Assembly: GCA_015680685.1 (NCBI GenBank)
Contig: MNCI01025042.1
Span: forward strand, 878,281 to 942,280
Source of the DNA: Gnetum montanum
Lineage: Eukaryota > Streptophyta > Gnetopsida > Gnetales > Gnetaceae
Direction of reading: 5' to 3'
Length of the DNA stretch: 64,000 bases
In this document: positions 1 through 11,200 of the stretch, piece after piece
Layout of the letters: every line of letters begins with the position of its first letter
Numbering within the stretch: the first letter of the stretch is position 1
Program-made: the position numbers and the translations under genes
The notes under the pieces: generated by a model
What the model saw: only the letters and a program-made list of their open reading frames with translations
Databases searched by the model: none
What the model was told of the DNA's origin: nothing

Positions 1-703
1 AGTTGGAGCTGAGCTAAATGCCAGTTTTACGTTTTGGAGGCCTTTGGAGGCTATTCTGGTTAACTACACTCTAGACTACGAAAGAGCATATTCCCAAACG
101 TAGAAACATTTGTAGGAAAAGTGGCCATGTGCTGACTATGCTCTCCATTGGAGGCAAACTACACTTCCAACTAGGGTCAAGCGTAGTCTTAGCACTTGTC
201 AAAACTTGTGGAAGCTAGCTTTTTCTTGACTATGCTTGATTAAGATTTGGGCTGGTGGAGAGCATAGTATTAACACTTACAAAAAATCTACAAAAATTGG
301 GCCTCCATGTTGAATACGCTTGACTATACTTTGGGGAAGTAGAGAGCATAGTATCAACACTTAGAAAATTCTATAGTGGCTATCTTGACACTTAGAAAAA
401 TATGCAAAACTAGCCTTTGTGTTGAAAATGCTTGACTATGCTTTAGGGCAGTGGAGAGCATAGTCTCAACACTTCAAAAAAATTGTAGAAAATGGCATTA
501 TTTTGAAACTTAGACAAATTTGTAGTCAAGAAACTGTAGTCCAAATTTGGTGGTGTTTCAGAGCTTGCTTTCAATAATTTGTCACAACCTTGAACTGGCA
601 ACATGGCCTACCAGGGCCTTAAACTGGTACCATGGCTTACAATGGATTTAAAATAGCAACTTTGATGACCTGGATAGCCTAATTCTCATGTGGCCTATAT
701 GCA
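1..703 (+). repeat. Tail of a D-family Tat element: GACTATGCT/AGCATAGTC array
   Basis: About five degenerate units, spaced 60-115 bp, start near 74, 134, 228, 321 and 434. Each has a forward half-site GACTATGCT and, 30-50 bp later, its reverse complement AGCATAGTC, often followed by TCAACACTT. CpG-containing versions (GACTACG, GCGTAGTC) occur among them, suggesting an older GCGTAGTC motif decaying by deamination. At 600-660 is a GGCCTTAAACTGG motif, also seen in elements A and B. No open frame looks coding. By position, before an LTR of the same motif family, this is probably the 3' untranslated region of an element that starts outside the window. Confidence 0.6.
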
Positions 704-2317
704 TGGTAGCATTATAATATGTAGTGGTATTTTGTATTCTTTGTCAGTTCCTCGTAGGTCGATCCTCTAGATACCAACAAAGAGGGACCATTGAAACACC
801 ATGAAAATTTGTATGTTATAGCAAATTTTCATCATGTAACTTTCACCCCATGAAAAATGAGGTAAAAATTCATTATAAATGTGAAGATTGTAACCCAAAG
901 TGGACAATTTCACATACTTTATACTTTTTGTACTAAAGAATACCTCATAGGTCAAAGCTTGATTTCCCAAGTGAAAAGAGTCACCTAGTGTCTATATTTT
1001 GGTTTTGGGGGCAGGGGGTCAAAAATTATTTTTGGAATGATAAAAAAGGAAATTTGATGGGTTTTATGAGGGGTATACATTTTTATACACTAGAAACACC
1101 TACAGGAGGATGAATCTCACCTACCCCCACCGTGGAAATGTGTGGAGTTTTCCCTTAGCTTGGAAATGTTTCCCCTCAACATAGAGAGTACATACTCAGC
1201 TTAGAAACCTTCCCCCTTTTAGCATGGAAGTTTTCCCCTAGCATGAAGGCTCCACCCCTAGCATGGAAGTTACATTCCCCAGCATGGAAGCCAAAAAATC
1301 GAAAATTCATCACTTCATGCACTTCAACATTGACTAGCCACTTCAGCAAGCATGATGGAGAGCTCAATAAGGAAGATTCATCCCCAGTGTGGAAGGTGTT
1401 CCCTAGTTACTATTTATATTAAATAGAATGGCCATGGGAGAAGGCACTTACTATGTATAGTAACCACCTAAATTTGGGCATCCATCTTATGTGAACAAGG
1501 TAGAAATTGGTAGCTAATTTGCAATCATTTTATGGCCATTTTCAACCATTTTGTAGTCAAATCACAACCATTTTACAGCCCATCATGGCCTAAGACCTAT
1601 AATAACTAGCCTCAAACACCATGTAGAGGTTCCATGATTTTTCACAGTTCAACAATTATTCTCAAGGTTCCACATTCTTTTGGCACTTGAATACATTACG
1701 CATACACACATTTTTTCAAGCAATATTCCCACACTTGGGGTGTTTTCAAGCACTCAAGGATTCTTGTAATCTCCCATATTTTCATTCTCTTAAACCCTAG
1801 CATGGAAGCATCCTAACTTTGAGATTTATGGATTTTTTGTGTCAACACTATACTTCTAGGATTCTCAAACGTTAGCATGGAGCAATCTAGCATCCAAAAT
1901 TTTCACTTTTCTCAGCCAACATTGCAGATCTGAGATTATAGCTCTGAAGTTTTGATAGCATCATGAGTGGTAAGACATCTGGATTGTGGAGTTGATTGCA
2001 TTGACTAATCTTGAACCCTCATCCAGGTGAATCCCCCTTGCTACCCATTTAGGCACCATTTATACACATTTCTCTAACTTATTATTTATTTTTTCTTAAT
2101 AAAGTTTTAAGTTTTTGATTTTGTGTGCATGATATATTTATTTATTTATTATGCATTATTTAGATTTGTTATTAGTTTTTACATTTTATTTTACTACATT
2201 ATTTTGCAAACCCCTCAAGTCCCTAGTTGATCTACTGAAGTAGCCCAAGAGGCCCTAAGGATTCATGGGTTAAGGTACTATTGTGCACACCAGTGATTGA
2301 ATTTTCTAGTCTCAACA
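704..2317 (+). mobile_element. LTR of D-family gypsy element (copy 1)
   Basis: It matches the LTRs at 16,792 and 32,255 in its first 120 bp (shared words TTTGTATTCTTTGTCA, CAACAAAGAG, GAAACACCA) and in its last 100 bp (CAAGTCCCTAG...GATCTAC, AAGGATTCATGG, AATTTTCTAG). The U3 part (1,130-1,400) has clustered AGCATGGAAG motifs. A TATA-like CCTATAATAAC lies near 1,597. No primer-binding site follows, so it is better read as a 3' or solo LTR. The left end is eroded, so the start is approximate. Confidence 0.6.
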
Positions 2318-2402
2318 AAGTATTCTCATCATGATTAATACTATCAAACCTGAGTATGCTTAAGCTTGAATTTTCCTATGTGACTTTCTCCAAATTCTTT
2401 GG

Positions 2403-3734
2403 CTACCTTTTAGGAGTCTTCTCCTCTTGAACCTTTCTAAAATCCTTATTTAAAGAGGTTAGTTGTTGAATATTAGCTTTTATGTCCAAGATCTCTCCTT
2501 TCACTTTAGTATGAATAGCATCTAGCTTAGAAATTACAAATTTCTTTTCCTTCCTAGTCAAATAATAAAAATGGAATATTTCTTCTTCAAGTTTACTATA
2601 CCTTTCATCACACTTACAACTTTGTTCAGCCATATGTAAAGAATTTTCATCTACAAGTGCCATGCATATGAGATGTGAATCTTTGGAAGAATTACATGAT
2701 TCTTCTTCATTTTTCTCATCCTCATCCCAACTTGTATAAAAGTTGGTCTTTTTCAATTCTTTATCATTGGATTTGTTCTTTTGTTGTACCTTGCTATCAC
2801 TAGGACATTCAGAGGTCATATGGCCTCTTCCTTCACAAATCCAACATTCTATAGAAGAGAAATCTAAGTTAGAAATAAATTTTTTTACTGCTTTCTCTAC
2901 CTTTTAATAGATTGGATCTTTGCTAAAATGCTCTATTTATTCTTGTTAACAAATGTTATAGCTTTCCTAAGAGAAAAGCAATCTCATCTTCACTGCTGTC
3001 TTTTTTCTCATTGAGCTTCTTCTCCTTAGAAGTAGTCTTTAGAGCAATCGATCTTTCTTGGATGGGTCCTTTGCTTATGAGATTCATTTCATAGCTTATG
3101 AGAGCACTTTGAAGTTTTACAAATTTTAGAGTTGACAAATCTCTAATATCTTCCATAGTTATGACTTTTGGTTTGCACTCTAGTTGAAGAAATATTATCA
3201 TTTTGATGATGACATTACTCCCTAGAAAAAATTTATTTGTACCTCTAATATCCACAACAATATCATTCACTCTAAATAAGTAATCTTTTATTTTCTCACC
3301 TTCTTTCATTTTGAGTTTATCATATTCACTTTGCAAAACTAAAAATTTAGATTATTTAACAATAAATGTTCCTTCATAAGTAGCTTCTAAGGTTTGCCAA
3401 ATTTCTCTCCTTCTACTCTATTAAATTCAAAATTTTCAAGGTGAAATATAAATAATTCTTTGCTTTAGAATCAAACATGAACTTATCTTTCTCCTCTTAT
3501 GTCCATTTGTTGTAAGGCTTGATGATGCTGATGGAGCTATCCATAGGTAGAGTGTAGCCTTCAAGAATTAACTCCTAGAATTCAAACTCCATGGATTCAA
3601 ATAATCCTTTCATTCTAGGTTTTTAGTAGATGAATTTGAATCCATCGAACATGGATGGCTTTGTATAAGAAGTCCCATCCATTGTTCACCCTTGAAGTTA
3701 ATGATGATGATGAAGAGTACCAGGCTTCGATACC
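2403..3734 (-). pseudogene. gag: Ty1/copia gag remnant, copy 1
   Basis: Read from 3,734 down. The middle (3,336-2,956) is a UBN2-type copia gag segment with the family pattern EYDKLKMKEGEKIKDYLFR, then IRDLSTLKF and LQSALISYEMNLIS. A zinc-knuckle remnant (CWICEGRGHMTSECPS) spans the gap into the last open stretch (2,819-2,403), which is acidic, then rich in K and E and probably coiled-coil. Frameshifts and stops break it into at least three pieces. No protease, integrase or RT follows; the sequence meets the LTR at 2,317 directly. The same gag-only layout recurs at 5.8-7.1 kb and 34.1-35.4 kb. Confidence 0.75.
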
Positions 3735-3735
3735 A
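3720..3735 (-). other. Copia primer-binding site, copy 1
   Basis: The - strand reads TGGTATCGAAGCCTGG two bases after the LTR end. It is one mismatch from the usual initiator-tRNA-Met site TGGTATCAGAGCC, which fixes the LTR boundary and orientation. Confidence 0.75.
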
Positions 3736-3737
3736 CT

Positions 3738-4792
3738 TGTGGATCATTGAACTTAGAATCGGGAGATGAATAAGTTTTCCAATTTAAAATTATTTGGAAC
3801 AAAGCTCACACACCAATTTAACATGATTCCCCAACTTGGGTAGTCCATACTTGAAGGGTATTTTCCAAGCACACCTATGGACTTTGTTCCTCTCAAATAT
3901 GGTTTGAAGGGTACCACACCCTACACAAGCTCTAAACTTTGCTATGGAGTGATTTAATGCTATGAATCCACTCAAATCCACAAGGCTCCAAAAAGCATAG
4001 AATGTGGTTTCCAAGATCTCACAACCATTACAATCTTAAGCTTTGCTTTGAAGTGTTGTGGCGCTACACCAACACTCAATATTGTAGGATCCTGATAAGC
4101 TCAAGTAAGATGTCTTCACACAAAAAGCACATCAACACTATAGGGTAACAAGGGAGAACAACAATTACAATGGATGAATGCAAATAAGGTTGCTAATCCT
4201 TGTACTTCAGGTACAACTTACTTTACAATAGATAAAAGATAATACAATGAGGAGCAACAATGATTATGATTAAAATGATAGTCTAATGATTACACAATGA
4301 TTGTACAAAATATTGCATTCTTTCTAATGAGAATGATGTCTTCTTATAGCCGCTATGTTTCCAAATTCATCTTGGAACTCATGTACTATCTAGCTAATGG
4401 TCATGAAAGACGTCTTCTTCATGGTTGAGACATCTTTCTACATTTGGTCTCCATTTTGGGAAGACGTCTTTGTTTAGTGAAATATGTCTTTCTATAATTG
4501 GCCTTCATTCTAGGAAGAAATATTTGGTTGGTGAAAGATGTTTGCTATTTTGTAGAGACATATTTGCCTATGCTATCTTCAATTTTGCCAAGATGTCTAC
4601 TATTTCTTGGAGACGTCTTTCTTTAACCTTTCTTTGCACTTGAATTCCTTATTCCTTGTTCATGTGCTTGATCTTCCACAAGCCTTCTTATCTTCATTAC
4701 ACATTCTTGTCCTAAAAACACAACAACCACACACCATACAAACAACCTTAACTCTATTTTTCTTAACATTTTTATGTACCAAAAGGTCCACA
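3738..4792 (-). mobile_element. Copia LTR, copy 1
   Basis: On the - strand it starts TGTGGACCTTTTGG (TGTTGACC in copies 2 and 3) and ends CCACA before AG and the primer-binding site, so it has TG...CA ends and is 1,055 bp. A TATA-like GGCTATAAGAAG lies near 4,345. Just upstream of it on the - strand (4,400-4,650) is a cluster of AGACGTCT palindromes and decayed AGATGTCT forms, the family's U3 motif. The R/U5 part has the copia-specific block at 3,780-4,080 (GGTTTGAAGGGTACCACACC), also found near 7,290, 35,590 and, inverted, 16,030. Confidence 0.75.
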
Positions 4793-5787
4793 TGTGGGGT
4801 CATCTTCAAAAAATAGGACAAACAATGAGGATTTTGACTTTTAGAGTAGCACTAAATAAGGGGTTTTTGATGAGAAAGAAGACATCTCTACTAGAAGACA
4901 AACATCTCCTCTACAATTAAAAATCAAGGTAGACCTCTTCTTTTAACATTAGGCATTTCTATCACACTATAGGAGATCACAAGTAAAAGTCTCATTTTTG
5001 TAGTAGACATCTTTAGGTAAATGTCTCTTTTTGAGAGTAGATGTCTTCTAAAAGATGTCTCCTTTGAATAAGGCTCAACAAGATGGATTTTGGGAAATTT
5101 TTCCAAGGACTATAGTCCTAGAAAATATACATTATTAAAAGAAAAATTACCTCTACTTATCTTTCTTGCCAAAGAGAATGAAGGTGCTTATAATGCTAGA
5201 GAATGAGATACCTCTTTCGAGGTTTCTCTTTTTTTATAAACTTCTTCTATCTCTAAGGCTTGGCTTCCTCTCACAAATTTGTTGGAGAGAGTCTCCTCAT
5301 TCCCCTGTTCCTTCCTTTTAACTCTTCATTCTTTCTTAATCCCCTTGGTTTTCTACATAGTTTAATTCCTTGTATGATCCTACATAAATTCCCTTCTCAC
5401 TACATTTTGGTAAGACTAAAGAGTCTTATGGTATGACCAACTATTCAAATGATAGAACTTTAAGTTGCATTCCCATTGCTTATACTAAAATTTATGACAA
5501 TAATAGCATCTAACCTTCCTATTTTAGTAAGAGTGATTATAATGATCAAACATTTTAGGATCCTTTTGATGGATGGAAGGTTCTTCTAATTAGGATGTAC
5601 TAGATTTGTCCCTTGGAATAACATTTGACTGAGATTGAGATGGTGAAGGTGATTCATCTTGTGTATAACATCCAAGCCCACTCTTATCATGTGGACTCCT
5701 TCATTATCCTAATACCATCCAAAGGGATTCTTTTTCCTTTACCAACCTTTCATTCACAAGTTTGACATCTGCAATTTCTACTTTAGC
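4793..5787 (-). other. Non-coding copia internal region
   Basis: AT-rich sequence between copia gag copy 2 and LTR copy 1. It has about ten AGATGTCT/AGACATCT words (4,880-5,070), as in the neighbouring LTRs. No frame above 60 codons looks coding and no pol motif is present. It is probably the collapsed internal 3' part of a gag-only copia element. Confidence 0.45.
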
Positions 5788-7090
5788 TTACTCATAAGAC
5801 AAGGTTAGTGTGTCATTCTCAGCCCTTAGGTCTAAGAGTTCTTCATTAATATTATAAAATGTTAAATGCAATAAATAAATTTCTTGATCCTTTGTTTTAA
5901 CTTTCTTATTTAATTTTGTGCAAATATTTTGAAAAGAAAATAATTCATTACATGATAAATCAAACCTTTCTTCCTCATTGAGTTCGTCATTCGAGGTGTT
6001 AGTGTCATCATCTATGAGAGCCATATAGATGAGATGTGAATCATCTTTGACCTCTTCTTCACTTTGCTCCTCATCATCTCAACATGTGTAGAAATTAATC
6101 TTTTTCATATCTTCATTATTTCTATCCTTTATTTGTAACTTTCTATTACTAGGACATTCGAAGGCCACATGGCCTCTTCCACCATAAATCCAACATTCTA
6201 TAGAATAATAATCAAAAGTGGAACTTGAAATTTTTTTTACCTCTCTGTACCTTCAAATGGATTTGATCTCTACTAATTGGATCTTTTACCCCTCTTTGCT
6301 ATAAGTCTCTGTAGCTTTCTTTGGAGAAATGCTATCTCCTTTTCATTATCCTCATCTAGCTCATTAGGCTCCTTCTTCTTGGAGGCTAATTTAAAGGTAA
6401 TTAGTGGCTTCTCTTAAATAGCTCTTTCACTTATGAGATTAATTTCATAAGCAATGAGAGCACTTTGAAGTTCTTCAAATTTAATCACTAAAAAATCTCT
6501 AATTTCTTTCATAGTAGTAACTTTGGATCTAAATTTTGATTGCAAAGTTTTGATCATCTTTATTATGACATTGCTCTTTGGTAGATCTTTACTTGTAACT
6601 ATAATGACCACTACAAGATCATTTGCTCTAGAAAAAAAATCTTTTATTTTCTCTCCTTCTCTCATTTTGATCTTGTCATAATCACTTTTCAAGACTAATA
6701 ATTTAGATTTCTTAACTATTAAAGTTCCCTCATACATAGACTCTAATGTTTTCCAAATTTCTTTGGCCATTTTACATCTAGCTTCTCTATTAAATTTAGA
6801 TTTATTCAATATAATATAAATAATTTTAAGCTTTTGAATCATGCATGAAATTATCTCTTTCTTCTTGTGTCCATAGCTCTAGGGCTTGATGGTCTTTGTT
6901 GCATTATCAATGGACAATGTGTAGCCTTCAAGGATGGACTCCAATACTTTAAATTTCATTGATCCAAAGAAGCCTGACATCCTCAATCTGCAATAGGTGA
7001 AGTATAATCCACCAAATATTGGTGGCTTTGTATACAAACTTCACTTCATTGTCCACTCTTGACAATGATGTAGAAGCAATTGATGTAGAG
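5788..7090 (-). pseudogene. gag: Ty1/copia gag remnant, copy 2
   Basis: Read from 7,090 down. The longest open part (6,842-6,414) is the UBN2 domain: KMAKEIWKTLESMYEGT, then DYDKIKMREGEKIKDFFSR, IRDFLVIKFEELQSALIAYEINLIS. A knuckle of CWICGGRGHVAFECP type lies near 6,150-6,200. The C-terminal part (6,024-5,788) starts MALIDDDTNTSNDE and is acidic, then coiled-coil-like. Frameshifts and stops separate the pieces. It follows a well-preserved PBS and LTR. As in the other copies, no pol lies behind it, so it probably depended on a helper element. Confidence 0.75.
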
Positions 7091-7097
7091 GAAAGAG

Positions 7098-7115
7098 TAC
7101 TAGGCTCTGATACCA
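7098..7115 (-). other. Copia primer-binding site, copy 2
   Basis: The - strand reads TGGTATCAGAGCCTAGTA, a perfect match over 13 bases to the usual plant initiator-tRNA-Met primer site of copia elements. Confidence 0.85.
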
Positions 7116-7117
7116 CT

Positions 7118-8251
7118 TAAGGATCATTGAACTTAGAAGGGGAGGATGAACAGGTTCCCTAAATCAAAAATTATTCAACATAAAGCACACATCAATTTTA
7201 CATGGTTCCCCAACTCTAGTACTCCACATTTGGAGGGTAGAGTGCTTGGATACCTTTGGACCTTTTTTTCTCTCAAAATGTGGTTTAATGGGTACCACAC
7301 CCTATACAAGCTCTATGCTTCACTCCAAAGTGATTGGTCACCATGAATCCACTCAACCTCACAAGCACCTTAAAAGCTTAGAATGTGGTTTTTAGGATCC
7401 CATAATATTTACAAATTGAACTCCATTTCAAATTGTTATGACCCTACACCCACCACTCAACCCAGCTAGGTCTTGACAAGCTCAATGATAATACCTTCTC
7501 ATAATAAGTACATCAACCCAAATGGGGAAACAAGAATGAGAAACAAAAATTACAAGGATGAGATCCAACTAATTTTGAGTCCTTACACTTTGAGGAATAG
7601 TATAGTATAATCACTACAATAGAACAAATGATGGTATAATAAGTTACACAAATATAATAGAATGGAGTACATAGTGATTGCTTGATGTTGACACTTGGTT
7701 GCTCAAGAAAATGCACAATTCCCAAGAGGGTGAAGTCTTCTTTTGATCTTATGTTTTCAAAATCACTTCAAGACTTGTGCAACGATTATCTAATAGCTAA
7801 TGGAAACATCTTCTTTAAGATTGGGATGTTTCTATACATCAGAATCTCATTCAAGGTAGATGTCTCTTCTTCATGGAAGACATCTTTAAGGAGACCTCTC
7901 TAGGAAGATGTCTTCTCATGAAAGAAGATGTCTCCTATTTCTAGGAGAGTTCTTCTTTGGGTATCCTCCATTTTAGCTAAGACATCTTCTTCATCAAGGA
8001 AACATCTTCTCTACATTTGAACTCTTGATTCCAAGGCTTCCTCTCGATCACTAGAGCATCTTCTCTTAGCTTGAAGTCTTCTTTACTTTTCCATGATCTC
8101 TTGAGTCCTTGTAGTCTTTACATAGATACATGTGTACTTATCAATGCTTCCTTAAGCCCTTGTCCATGTTTTTATTCTACAAACATAACAACCACACAAA
8201 CATCCTTGTTCTCCATTTTCATTAAGGTTTTGACATACCAAAAGATCAACA
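7118..8251 (-). mobile_element. Copia LTR, copy 2, inserted in the antisense gene of X
   Basis: 1,134 bp on the - strand, starting TGTTGATCTTTTGGTATGTC and ending just before the PBS at 7,115 (terminal CA decayed to TA). AGATGTCT/AGACATCT words cluster at 7,855-8,060. Its left end abuts, at 8,252, the coiled-coil coding part of the antisense gene of X, which stops there. That order shows the copia element is younger than X. Together with the LTR at 3,738 it brackets a 2.3-kb gag-only internal region. Confidence 0.75.
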
Positions 8252-11200
8252 AGAAACTCTTGTTAGCCACTTGGGCCTCCATGAATTTCTTACAATCCTT
8301 AAGATCCTTATTAGCCTCAGCCAGCCTCTTGTTCTCTTTTTCTAGTAAAATAACATGTTTCAATAGGAACTCATTGGCACATTGAATTTCCCATGAATTT
8401 TTGGCACATAAAAATGTACATTTAGTGTCACTTTCATATAACTTGTGAGGTAAATTCTCTACATCTAATGGTAGTTTGGATAAGCCATCGATCTTAATGG
8501 GATGGTTGGGATCCCATCTAAGCTTAGGCATTGAAGAAAACAACAAAACATAAGAAAAAAAATAAGTAGCCAAATAGTCAAAGGATAATAAATAACTAAA
8601 TATCTAAAACAATGTAACCAAAAAGAAAAAAATAAACTAAGTACTTATCCATATCTGGTGCAACCTATTAATCATGTCCTTGGCTATCCCCTACATGAAC
8701 TCCCTCTTGTCTAGAGTGTTCACCAATGGCTTTGTGAAAAATGTGGAGGTTAAGGCCATGGGATCAGGCTTAGCAACTAAGGCAAGAATAACAACCAACA
8801 AATGATTAATCCTAAATGTAAGCACAAAACAAGATAGCTCAACACATGAAACAAATGCATACATACATGGAGCATCATCTCAAATGATGATAAGGGATTC
8901 ACCTAGCTATTAGGGATCAAAGATGACCTTAAAGTCATCCAATGGAATAGTGGATAACCCCTTGTCCTCATGGCATTGTAGAAGCTTCTCCTCCAAGTGT
9001 TTGTGCTCTACCTCTACTGCTGCCACTACTACCTGGGTCACTAACTCTTGTTGTTTTCCTACAAGGAAAACAAGAGTAAAACATGGTATGACTTAGCATA
9101 TTTTGGGTAAAACACAATGACAATATAGCGCTATGACATAAAAAATAATGATGTAAAGCAATTAAAAAAAATTAAACCATACATGTGATCATGTCACATG
9201 CTGGGTGAAGTCTCATCACAAACCTCTTCTTAGAGGATTGCTCAATAGCTGGGGCTTCCTCCTCAACCAAGGGCCTCTTCAATTTGGCTCTAGCTAAACC
9301 CTCAGCTTTATCCCATAATTTCTTGGCCCTGTCAACATCGCCATGATCAACTTGAGCCCCCTACTCTCAAGGAAGATACAATGCCTACCACTAAGTTCCT
9401 TAGTGGTAACAGACACCTAGTTCTAAGCCTGCATAGTGGGATAAACATGTTTAACCCATGACTTGAAGATTTGAGATATATCTTAGCTTACCCATTTTCC
9501 ATCCTTCCTCACCACCAGAAACTCTACAAACCTCCTCAAGTATGTTGCAAATAACACATAATACATGTGACATTTTGTGGTAAGGTTGTCATAGAGTTTG
9601 AGGATCTCACCACATAGCCCAGAAACCAAGTGACTAGCCTAGTTGAAATAAGCACACTCTAAAAGGATCTTTTTCATGATCCATGCCTACTCTAGCCCCA
9701 TGATCTTGCCATGTGAAAATAGCTTGGGTAACCCCCATGAGTGGAATAATGGATATGCCTCCCTAGCCTCTTCAACCTTGAATTGCCTAGGAGACAACCC
9801 CTTATGACCATGGAAAGTGTCCAACCACTCCTCTACCTTCTTCCAATTCTCCACCTCTTTCCTTGCCTTAGTGGTAACATTTAGGCCTTCATGAGAAATT
9901 CCAAAGAGGTCACTAAAGTTAGAGTCATTGATGGCTAGGGTGACAAGCACACCATGAACTTGGGTGATGAACTTCTTAACTTCTTGGTCAAAGGAGTTAA
10001 TGATGTTCACCATCTTAGGCATAGGAACAGTGGGGCTATGGGCCATAAATAGATCAAGCAAACTTGCATTAGAAATGTTTACTTAAACATTTTTGGATGC
10101 CTTGCTAGCCAACCACTACTTTGTCAAATCCACCTCATCATATTTGAGGATTAGAGTCTCCTCAGAGTGTCCTAAAATGATAAGTGTGATAGTGGAGGAG
10201 GTGGAAGCATCTACAATACAACAAAAGACCACTTAGCATAAGTATGAACATGTAAAACCAAAATTATAGCAAGTATAACAATGTTAGAACCAAATTCATA
10301 GCCAATAAAACTGCTTAAACACTTAAAGCCTAAGTAGCCTACAACCATATAGCCATGAAAATGTTGACATGAAGCAATAATAAAAAAACATAACTCTTAC
10401 CTTTCCTACTAGAACAAGGTTGCATGGGATCTTCAATGGGTATGTGGGCAAGATCCAATTTTTCCCATCAACCATGCACTCTCTCATTGTCCAACCAATG
10501 TTGGTAGGCTTTGACATAATAAGAGGCATACTAACCCAGGTCACCTCTCAGTTACTCCACCACCACAAGCCTCACTATGGGGCTTTTGGCAAAAGCCTCC
10601 AACATTGTTTGTGCTAAGGGTAGGAGTTTGTCCTACTTTATAAACCCCTTATCATCCACCATATACCTAGAAGTACATCAATTCAACCAAGAAAAATGTT
10701 TAAACCAAATAGCCTAGTCAAATCAATAATTAAATAGCCAAAAATAACAACTTAAAATCATTCTTACCCTTCCACATGATAAATAGTATCAAGAGAATTC
10801 TAAAACAATGTGTGGGCCCAATGTCCAATTAGCAATGTGTTAGCATTATACAAGTTGAACTTTGGCATGTCCAAAATCTTGGATAGCTTATGAGTCATCC
10901 TTGTATGATTCCTGTCAAGCATCTTGTACTCCATGTGTGTTTTAGGATTGTCTTTTATGAACTTGACAATCAAGCTTGATGACTGAGGCAACAAGGTCTT
11001 AACAATAATGATAGTTGTATGGGCTGATAAGTGTGACCATATCATTACGCTAAAGTTTATAACAAGAAGGCCAAGAACTCTTGTTCCCCAAGTCTAAACC
11101 ATAAGGAGCCATGCTCCAAGGTCATTTGTGGAGGTGGGGTGTTAGGCTTCGGGGAACATAGCAATCCCACTAGCTCTATCACCACTAGTATGGGCTTGAG

